NCBI GenBank assembly: GCA_018377375.1
Contig: JAGZZN010000057.1
Location: 1 to 10,814 of the forward strand
Length of the DNA: 10,814 bases
From: Streptococcus parasanguinis
GTDB taxonomy: Bacteria; Bacillota; Bacilli; Lactobacillales; Streptococcaceae
Direction: 5' to 3'
The notes below the pieces were generated by a model, which saw nothing but the letters and a program-made list of their open reading frames with translations, was not told the origin of the DNA and searched no databases. The position numbers were made by a program, and so were the translations under genes. Below are positions 5,349 through 10,814 of the stretch, in pieces. Numbering within the stretch: position 1 is the first letter of the stretch; the number at the start of each line of letters is the position of its first letter.

Positions 5349-7896
5349 ACAATTTCTTTTTCAATTCGGCGACTGCCATCATGACTTCCATCGGAGTCAT
5401 ATTATAGAGATCCAGATTCTTCAATTCCGTGATCACTGTATTTTCTGCCTCCTCCTCAAAGAGGGACATTTGTTCAGCAACCTGTGAAGGTGCTTCCTTT
5501 TTAAAAGTTTCATCCACAAACGGTACTTGCTGGGCTTGTCCTTCGAGCTTGGTCAAAATCGCATCCGCCCGCTTCAACAACTCTTCTGGCAAACCAGCGA
5601 TCTTTGCTACGTGAATCCCATAGGACTTATCCGCTGGGCCGGGTTCAATCTTGTGCAAGAAGGTAACCTGTCCATCTCGCTCCAAGGTCGCGACATGGAC
5701 ATTTTCCAAACGGGACAGAGTCTCTGAGAGAGCTGTCAACTCATGGTAATGGGTCGCAAACAAGGTCTTAGCACCAGTCCGATCGTGGATGTATTCGATG
5801 ATGGACTGGGCAAGGGCCATCCCATCATAGGTCGCCGTTCCCCGTCCCAACTCATCAAATAAAATCAAGGACTGGGGCGTTGCCTTGCGAATAGCGTGAT
5901 TGGCCTCCATCATTTCTACCATAAAGGTAGACTGACCCGATACCAGGTCATCGGCAGCTCCGATCCGGGTATAAATCGCATCAAAGATTGGCAACTCAGC
6001 CTTTTGCGCTGGAACATAGGAGCCAATTTGCGCAAGAATCACAATGATCGCCAATTGGCGCATATAGGTAGACTTCCCGCTCATATTTGGCCCCGTAATC
6101 AGCTGAATATCCCGTTCCTCATCCATAAAGATGCTATTAGGAATATAGGACTGGGCTCCCATCACTTTTTCAACAACCGGATGACGACCTTTGTCGATCG
6201 CGATTCGCCGTTCTTCATGAAAGAGGGGACGATTCAACTGTTGCGACTCAGCGACACTGGCTAGACTTTGTAAAACATCAACCGTCGCAATCGCCTGAGC
6301 TAACTGTTGCAGACGTTGGATATACTTGCCAACTTCTTCACGAATCTGCATAAAAATTGTATATTCCAAATTAGCAGACTTCTCACGCGCCTCTAGCATA
6401 TCTCCTTCGATGCGTGCCAATTCCTCCGTACCAAAGCGTTCTGAATTTTTCAAGGTCGCCTTGCGGAAAAAATGAGCAGGAACGTGGTTCAATTGAGAAT
6501 TGGTGACATGGAAATAGTAGCCATCCTTCTTGTTGTAATCAATTTTCAGACCGGTAATGCCACTAGCTTCGCGTTCCTTGGCCTCAATCTCAGCAATCCA
6601 ACCAGTGCCATCCCGAAGAACGACACGGTACTGGTCCAATTGCTCGTCAAAACCGGTTCGGATGATATTTCCCTCTGTAATAACAGCAGACGCTTCCGGA
6701 GCAATAGCTGAGGTAATCAAGCGGTGCAACTCAGGAAGTTCATCCAAGCGTGCAATCAAGACATCTAAGACCGGATCACCAATCCCCAGTAGAATCGACT
6801 TGATCGTCGGCACATGACCCAGAGTATCTCCTAGCTGCAAGAGATCCTTAGGATTGATCTTGCCAAAGGAAACCCGACTCGCTAAGCGTTCAATGTCATA
6901 GACCCCTTTGAGGCTGTCGGTCAAATCGCTCCGTTCAAAGAAATGATCCATAAAGACCTGAATGATGTCCTGGCGCTCTCGAATCCGTTTCAAATCGACT
7001 AAGGGTTTCTGAATCCAGGACCGCAACAAACGTCCTCCCATGGCCGTCTTGGTTTCATCCAAATACCAATACAAGCTACCATGTTTCTTCCCAGTCCGAG
7101 CATTCTCTGTCAAATCCAGACTAGCCTTGGTCGCAAAGTCCATCTGCAAGAAATCGCAAATTTCATAATGATGGGCTTTTTTGAGGTGGCTCAATTCCCG
7201 CATTTGGGTCTGGTGGACATACTGGAGAAGTTTGCCAGCCGTTTCCTTTTCGAGTTCACTCAGATGATTCCCTAAAAGTTGGACATCGTCCAGCGCTGTC
7301 TCTACGTGTGACAGCAAGAGATTCATCTGGCTCACAAAAACACATTCTTCCTGTTCTGGCAACTCATAACCCAGGACCACCTCACGCGCACGTAAATTGC
7401 GGATTTCTCCGCAAACCATGCTGAAGTCATTGAGAGTCGTCACCTGAAATTCCCCTGTCACCAGATCCATATAGGCTAGCCCATAATCATTCCCTGAACG
7501 GTCCAAAGCAACCAGAAAGTTATTCTCACTATCTGGCTTGGTCGAATCCACCACTGTACCCGGCGTGATCACCTGTACGACTTCACGCTTAACGACCCCC
7601 TTGGCTTCTTTGGGATCTTCCATTTGTTCCGCAATCGCTACCTTATACCCCTGTTCGATGAGAACATCAATATACTGCTGGGCCGAGTGGTAGGGAACAC
7701 CCGCCATGGGAATCGGATTCTCTGCATTTTTATTCCGTGAGGTTAAGGAAATCTCTAAAATTTGAGCTGCATTCACTGCATCTTCATAAAATAATTCGTA
7801 AAAATCTCCCATTCGAAACAGCAAAAAGGCATCCGGATAGTCTTTTTTGATATCTAGATACTGCTGCATTCCAGGGGATATTTTTTCTACTGTCAT
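5347..7896 (-). CDS. mutS: DNA mismatch repair protein MutS (HexA)
   Basis: MutS scans DNA for mismatches and small loops, clamps on them and recruits MutL. The 849 residues are close to the family's usual length. The mismatch-wedge motif is GDFYELF, with Phe32 and Glu34. Later come the lever/clamp region with GITGLKIDYNKKDGYYFHVT (446-465), Walker A GPNMSGKST (602-610), SGQSTFMVEM (653-662), Walker B LILFDELGRGT (677-687) and the ATHYHEL loop (714-720). QMSLFEEE near the C-terminus (809-816) is a typical sliding-clamp-binding motif. The ATG at 7896 has AAGGA about 10 bases upstream, and the N-terminus MTVEKISPGMQQYLDIK fits the family. The gene follows argR after 130 bases and converges on the DUF3021 operon. 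It is separated from mutL by the opposite-strand LytTR operon. Confidence 0.98.
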   Translation of the reverse strand: MTVEKISPGMQQYLDIKKDYPDAFLLFRMGDFYELFYEDAVNAAQILEISLTSRNKNAENPIPMAGVPYHSAQQYIDVLIEQGYKVAIAEQMEDPKEAKGVVKREVVQVITPGTVVDSTKPDSENNFLVALDRSGNDYGLAYMDLVTGEFQVTTLNDFSMVCGEIRNLRAREVVLGYELPEQEECVFVSQMNLLLSHVETALDDVQLLGNHLSELEKETAGKLLQYVHQTQMRELSHLKKAHHYEICDFLQMDFATKASLDLTENARTGKKHGSLYWYLDETKTAMGGRLLRSWIQKPLVDLKRIRERQDIIQVFMDHFFERSDLTDSLKGVYDIERLASRVSFGKINPKDLLQLGDTLGHVPTIKSILLGIGDPVLDVLIARLDELPELHRLITSAIAPEASAVITEGNIIRTGFDEQLDQYRVVLRDGTGWIAEIEAKEREASGITGLKIDYNKKDGYYFHVTNSQLNHVPAHFFRKATLKNSERFGTEELARIEGDMLEAREKSANLEYTIFMQIREEVGKYIQRLQQLAQAIATVDVLQSLASVAESQQLNRPLFHEERRIAIDKGRHPVVEKVMGAQSYIPNSIFMDEERDIQLITGPNMSGKSTYMRQLAIIVILAQIGSYVPAQKAELPIFDAIYTRIGAADDLVSGQSTFMVEMMEANHAIRKATPQSLILFDELGRGTATYDGMALAQSIIEYIHDRTGAKTLFATHYHELTALSETLSRLENVHVATLERDGQVTFLHKIEPGPADKSYGIHVAKIAGLPEELLKRADAILTKLEGQAQQVPFVDETFKKEAPSQVAEQMSLFEEEAENTVITELKNLDLYNMTPMEVMMAVAELKKKL

Positions 7897-7953
7897 ACTT
7901 CTTTATTCCTTACTGTTGCATCATTTTCTGACACAAGCTCCATAGATGAAAAC

Positions 7954-7985
7954 AGGAGTAGATAGTTGCCTATCTTCCTCCTTTT
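7954..7985 (-). terminator. Hairpin between argR and mutS, possible attenuator
   Basis: AGGAG (7954-7958) and AGATAG (7960-7965) pair with CTATCT (7970-7975) and CTCCT (7978-7982) around a four-base loop. Minus-strand RNA has only GTTTTC after the stem, so termination is likely partial, letting some argR transcripts continue into mutS. The plus strand has TTTT after it. No clear separate mutS promoter is seen in 7897-8026. Confidence 0.4.
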
Positions 7986-8026
7986 GACATCTTAATGGGG
8001 TATTCTCTTTTTCTTTAAGGGCTTGA

Positions 8027-8467
8027 TTACTGCATCATCCCTAAAATTTCATTTTGAATTTCAATGGCTGCATCTTGGTCTCGACAGACAATTAAGAGGG
8101 TATTGGCCCCTGCTACTGTTCCCAAAATACGCTCATCTGACATCTCATCTACACCATTGGCCAAGAGAGCCGCTTCTCCTAGCTCTGTCCGCAAGACCAA
8201 GGTGAATTCTGCCCGTGAGACAGACTTGGCATGGCTGGACAGCATAATATAAATCTCTGCCACCTCAGGCTCATTTGGCAAAATATAATACAATTGATCT
8301 TTTCGCTTCACCTTGACCAGACCTAGATCCCGCAAATCACGTGAGAGGGTCGTTTGCGTTACTGCAATTCCTTTTGCTTCTAAACGATCCTGAATCTCTT
8401 TTTGCGTGGACAGTTTTTCATTTCGAATCATCTGTTGAATCAAAAGGTGTCGTTCTGTCTTTTTCAT
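8027..8467 (-). CDS. argR: ArgR-family arginine regulator, streptococcal type
   Basis: This 146-residue protein has the ArgR layout. Its N-terminal winged helix (1-70) includes MKKTERHLLIQQMI, STQKEIQDRLEAKGIAVTQT and TLSRDLRDLG; Ser42-Arg43 are the usual DNA contacts. The C-terminal hexamerisation/effector domain (about 75-146) ends GTVAGANTLLIVCRDQDA. Most ArgR proteins have GDDT where this one has GANT (residues 120-123), so the aspartate pair that holds arginine is missing and arginine sensing may need a partner paralogue. The same feature is typical of ArgR beside argS in streptococci. The start has GGAGGT only 3 bases before the ATG, a short spacing, but the N-terminus is canonical. It is divergent from argS, and an ARG-box-like site overlaps its own promoter, suggesting autoregulation. 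Confidence 0.93.
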   Translation of the reverse strand: MKKTERHLLIQQMIRNEKLSTQKEIQDRLEAKGIAVTQTTLSRDLRDLGLVKVKRKDQLYYILPNEPEVAEIYIMLSSHAKSVSRAEFTLVLRTELGEAALLANGVDEMSDERILGTVAGANTLLIVCRDQDAAIEIQNEILGMMQ

Positions 8468-8479
8468 TGGACCTCCACT

Positions 8480-8497
8480 TTTGAATAAATATACTTT
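8480..8497 (-). promoter_or_regulatory. ARG-box-like operator at the argR transcription start
   Basis: TTTGAATAAATATACTTT fits the ARG box pattern TGAAT-N4-ATTCA in 12 of 14 positions when the AT-only spacer is counted: a full left half and three of five in the right half. It covers the predicted argR start (about 8493), so bound regulator would block argR transcription. It lies about 20 bases from the argS -35. Confidence 0.55.
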
Positions 8498-8499
8498 AA

Positions 8500-8508
8500 A
8501 TTATACCA
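8500..8508 (-). promoter_or_regulatory. Promoter of argR (extended -10)
   Basis: The minus strand reads TGGTATAAT, a perfect -10 with TG extension and no clear -35. This is the same arrangement as in front of mutL. The predicted start is near 8493. Confidence 0.6.
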
Positions 8509-8514
8509 AAAAAA

Positions 8515-8544
8515 TTGAAAATTCGCTCAGAATTGTGTTAAAAT
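8515..8544 (+). promoter_or_regulatory. Promoter of argS
   Basis: TTGAAA (8515-8520) and TAAAAT (8539-8544) are 18 bases apart, with TGT before the -10. The predicted start is about 8551, giving a leader of about 20 bases with AAGGAG (8561-8566). No T-box fits in so short a leader. The -35 lies within the upstream region of the divergent argR promoter. Confidence 0.6.
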
Positions 8545-8571
8545 AATAGTTAAAAGGACTAAGGAGCTAAT

Positions 8572-10260
8572 ATGAACAATAAAGAACTCATTGCTAGTGA
8601 ATTGGCCAAAGTGATTGACTCTCTTGACCAAGATGCTATTTTAAACTTGCTTGAACAACCAAAATCATCTGATCTTGGTGACATTGCTTTTCCAGCCTTC
8701 TCACTTGCAAAAGTGGAACGCAAGGCTCCTCAAGCAATCGCTGCAGACATTGCTGAAAAGATCGACCAAAGCGCCTTTGAAAAAGTCGTTGCAACTGGAC
8801 CTTACGTGAACTTCTTCTTAGATAAATCTAAGATCTCTGATCAGGTAATCAAATCCGTCATCGAAGCAGGTGCAGACTACGGTCAACAAGACGAAGGACA
8901 TGGTCAAAACATTACCATCGACCTTTCAAGCCCAAACATCGCAAAACCATTCTCAGTTGGTCACTTGCGTTCAACTGTTATCGGGGATGCTCTTTCAAAC
9001 ATCTTCCGCAAAATGGGCTACAACACGATTAAAATCAACCACTTAGGAGACTGGGGCAAACAGTTCGGTCTCTTGATGGTCGCTTATAAAAAATGGGGTA
9101 GCAAGGAAGCTGTCGAAGCCAACCCAATCGATGAATTGCTAAAACTTTACGTTCGTATCAATGCTGAAATTGAAAATGATCCTGAGCTTGATGAAGAAGG
9201 ACGTCTCTGGTTCAAGAAATTGGAAGATGGGGATCCAGAAGCAACTGAATTGTGGCAATGGTTCCGTGACGAAAGCTTGGTGGAATTCAACCGTATCTAC
9301 AAACTCCTCGGTGTTGAGTTTGATAGCTTGAACGGAGAAGCTTTCTACAACGACAAGATGGATGAAGGGGTTCAAATCCTTGAAGACAAAGGCTTGTTGA
9401 AAGAGTCTAAGGGTGCTAGCATCGTTGAGTTGGATGATGTCAACCTTCCACCAGCTATGATTAAGAAATCAGACGGTGCCACTCTTTACATCACGCGTGA
9501 TATCGCAACTGCTATCTACCGTGCACGGACTTACAACTTTGTGAAAAACATCTATGCTGTAGGGCAAGAACAATCCAACCACTTCCGTCAATTGAAAGCT
9601 GTTCTGAAGAAAATGGGATTTGACTGGAGCGACGATATGGTTCACGTTGACTTTGGTTTGGTGACAAAAAACCGCCAAAAATTGTCAACTCGTAAAGGAA
9701 ATATCATCCTTCTCGAACCAACTCTTCAAGAAGCCATCTCTCGTGCCAAAGCGCAGATCGAAGAAAAGAATCCTGAATTGGAAAACAAGGAAGAAGTGGC
9801 ACATGCAGTCGGTGTTGGTGCGGTTAAATTCTACGACTTGAAGACAGACCGCCGCAATGGGTATGACTTCGACCTCGAAGCCATGGTATCCTTTGAAGGA
9901 GAAACTGGACCTTACGTTCAATACGCTTACGCTCGTATCCAATCCATCCTTCGCAAAGCCAACTTCACACCATCTACAGATGCGACATACAGCTTGAGCG
10001 ATCCTGAAAGCTGGGAAATCATCAAGCTTCTCCAAGACTTCTCTCGTGTTGTCAAACGTGCTGCTGAAAACTATGATCCATCCTTGATCGCAAAATATGC
10101 TATCAACTTGGCTCAAGCCTTCAACAAATACTATGCACACACTCGTATCTTGGATGAAAGCCCAGAACGCGAAAGCCGTCTTGCTCTTAGCTACTCAACA
10201 GCAGTAGTCTTAAAAGAAGCCCTTCGCTTACTTGGTGTCGATGCACCTGAGAAAATGTAA
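8572..10260 (+). CDS. argS: Arginyl-tRNA synthetase
   Basis: A class I synthetase that charges tRNA-Arg with arginine in the cytoplasm. Its 562 residues are a normal length. The N-terminal ArgRS-specific domain (about 1-110) is followed by the catalytic core with SPNIAKPFSVGHLRSTVIGD (120-139), where the HIGH signature reads SVGH, and NHLGDWGKQFG (156-166). YITRDIATAIYR (306-317) and NIYAVGQEQSNHF (326-338) are typical. The KMSK-like loop is KLSTRKG (370-376). The C-terminal DALR anticodon-binding domain (about 447-562) contains YVQYAYARIQS and YYAHTRIL. AAGGAG lies 5 bases before the ATG. Codon use is that of a highly expressed gene. It is divergently transcribed from argR, and a strong terminator follows. 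Confidence 0.98.
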   Translation: MNNKELIASELAKVIDSLDQDAILNLLEQPKSSDLGDIAFPAFSLAKVERKAPQAIAADIAEKIDQSAFEKVVATGPYVNFFLDKSKISDQVIKSVIEAGADYGQQDEGHGQNITIDLSSPNIAKPFSVGHLRSTVIGDALSNIFRKMGYNTIKINHLGDWGKQFGLLMVAYKKWGSKEAVEANPIDELLKLYVRINAEIENDPELDEEGRLWFKKLEDGDPEATELWQWFRDESLVEFNRIYKLLGVEFDSLNGEAFYNDKMDEGVQILEDKGLLKESKGASIVELDDVNLPPAMIKKSDGATLYITRDIATAIYRARTYNFVKNIYAVGQEQSNHFRQLKAVLKKMGFDWSDDMVHVDFGLVTKNRQKLSTRKGNIILLEPTLQEAISRAKAQIEEKNPELENKEEVAHAVGVGAVKFYDLKTDRRNGYDFDLEAMVSFEGETGPYVQYAYARIQSILRKANFTPSTDATYSLSDPESWEIIKLLQDFSRVVKRAAENYDPSLIAKYAINLAQAFNKYYAHTRILDESPERESRLALSYSTAVVLKEALRLLGVDAPEKM

Positions 10261-10297
10261 TTTCTTATCTATGATGGATAAGTAGAACATCTCTTAT

Positions 10298-10354
10298 GGG
10301 AGTGAGAGGAGAAACTAAATGCGATTCAATTTAGTTCTTTCTCACTCCTTTTCT
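10298..10354 (+). terminator. Terminator of argS
   Basis: GGAGTGAGA (10299-10307) pairs with TCTCACTCC (10340-10348), and AACTAAAT (10313-10320) with ATTTAGTT (10329-10336), around a short internal loop and an eight-base end loop. TTTTCT follows. A long, stable stem. Confidence 0.85.
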
Positions 10355-10412
10355 CATGTCCAATGCCCTTCATTCTCTACATTTTCAGATTCTTTATATA
10401 CAGGAGAAATCT

Positions 10413-10658
10413 ATGAATCAAACCGTTTACATCTTAATCCTCATCAGTTTAGTGGTTCTCTTTTTATTTAACAAGTACGAAAGAGAAAAACTACAACGGC
10501 TCTTACAAGAGCAACTCTTGAAAGATCAAGCTTTCAAAGATAGCATCAAGGAAAAAATCCAAGAGACCGACAATATCAACGATGTCATCCATGCCATCAA
10601 TAAAGACTATCGATTGGGACTCCTACTTGCTAAAGAAATCACAGAAAAATTAAAATAA
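10413..10658 (+). CDS. Small single-span membrane protein of unknown function
   Basis: 81 residues beginning MNQTVYILIL, with one hydrophobic segment (about 3-20) followed by a highly charged helical stretch (21-52, rich in K, E and Q) and a compact C-terminal part. I do not recognise a named family. The C-terminal stretch VIHAINKDYRLGLLLAKEIT (58-77) has the spacing of the ribosomal L7/L12 C-terminal motif (V-I-K-A-I-R ... G-L-G-L-x-x-A-K-x-x-V-E); this is a resemblance only. The start at 10413 is chosen over an in-frame ATG at 10356 because AGGAG lies 8 bases upstream and the hydrophobic segment then begins the protein; the longer form would start next to the argS terminator without a good ribosome site. 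No convincing promoter was found between the terminator and the gene. Confidence 0.75.
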   Translation: MNQTVYILILISLVVLFLFNKYEREKLQRLLQEQLLKDQAFKDSIKEKIQETDNINDVIHAINKDYRLGLLLAKEITEKLK

Positions 10659-10661
10659 GCC

Positions 10662-10700
10662 ATAGAAGAGGAGTCATATAAAATGTGACTCCTCTTCTAT
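10662..10700. terminator. 15-bp perfect inverted repeat after the small membrane protein gene
   Basis: ATAGAAGAGGAGTCA (10662-10676) is exactly complementary to TGACTCCTCTTCTAT (10686-10700) around a nine-base loop, beginning 4 bases after the stop codon. There is no T-run on either strand right after the stem, so it may act as an RNA 3'-end stabiliser or a weak terminator rather than a classical one. Confidence 0.5.
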
Positions 10701-10716
10701 TCAGTCGCAACAAATA

Positions 10717-10814
10717 AGAGGCTGGGACAAAAGTCCTAGCCTCTCAATTATTTTTGGATTGTCGAGCAAGACGCAGTGGTTGAGTGGGCTCTACTACGCT
10801 GATTTCATCAGCTT
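10717..10814. repeat. Probable dispersed streptococcal intergenic repeat, cut by window end
   Basis: It begins with a hairpin, AGAGGCTGGGAC (10717-10728) / GTCCTAGCCTCT (10733-10744) with an AAAA loop, then AT-rich sequence and a second hairpin GCTGAT/ATCAGC (10798-10803, 10807-10812). The GGCTGGGACAAAAGTCC-type opening is familiar from intergenic repeats scattered in streptococcal genomes. The first hairpin is followed by TCAATTATTTTT and could also act as a weak terminator. No coding frame is supported here. Confidence 0.5.

Noticed and set aside
5429..6817. Plus-strand open frames inside mutS and similar ones inside mutL
   Set aside because: They mirror conserved coding sequence on the other strand and have atypical composition for proteins.
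7984..7989. TTGACA on the plus strand between mutS and argR as an antisense promoter
   Set aside because: No -10 hexamer lies at 16-18 bases; TATTCT follows after only 11.
8551..8571. T-box riboswitch before argS
   Set aside because: The leader is only about 20 bases, far too short for a T-box, and has no antiterminator sequence.
9139..10140. Long open frames on the minus strand inside argS
   Set aside because: They are antisense shadows of a highly conserved gene, show no family motifs and no ribosome sites.
10356..10412. Longer form of the small membrane protein starting at 10356
   Set aside because: It has no ribosome site, starts beside the argS terminator, and would put 19 polar and mixed residues before the hydrophobic segment; the ATG at 10413 has AGGAG.

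Overview
The window looks like chromosomal DNA of an oral or viridans Streptococcus. The evidence is the low-GC Firmicute codon use, AAGGAG-type ribosome binding sites, TG-extended -10 promoters, a streptococcal-type ArgR without the aspartate pair, an ArgRS with an FSVGH signature, and the order argS / argR-mutS ... mutL-ruvA-tag. The species cannot be fixed from the sequence alone.

Layout. 1-717 (+) is the 3' part of an S66 (LD-carboxypeptidase/MccF-like) serine peptidase gene, ended by a strong hairpin at 717-746. 779-3909 (-) is a tight DNA-repair operon, mutL-ruvA-tag, read leftward from a promoter at about 3950-3958. 4155-5044 (+) is a two-gene operon of opposite orientation: a stand-alone LytTR DNA-binding regulator and an overlapping four-helix DUF3021-type membrane protein. 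It resembles streptococcal LytTR regulatory systems and sits between mutL and mutS. 5045-5346 holds no gene but is highly structured: two identical 24-nt hairpins flank a 246-nt segment with long terminal inverted repeats and three internal hairpins. 5347-8467 (-) is mutS followed upstream by argR. Across a 104-bp divergent promoter region with an ARG-box-like operator lies argS (8572-10260, +), ended by a long hairpin. Then comes an 81-residue single-span membrane protein (10413-10658). The last 150 bases hold two hairpins and what looks like the start of a dispersed intergenic repeat, cut by the window edge.

How the genes work together. MutS recognises mismatches. MutL here keeps the DQHA..E endonuclease motif and a sliding-clamp motif, so it should nick the strand itself, as in other bacteria without MutH. 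RuvA binds Holliday junctions for RuvB, and Tag removes 3-methyladenine, so most of the window is a DNA-repair locus. ArgR and ArgS link it to arginine metabolism and tRNA charging.

The most notable region is 5041-5349. The DUF3021 operon and mutS converge on what appears to have been one bidirectional terminator. A structured element now separates two copies of its hairpin. The left copy keeps only the A-tract (a terminator for the minus strand) and the right copy keeps only the T-tract (a terminator for the plus strand). Both mRNAs should therefore run through the element and overlap as antisense 3' ends.
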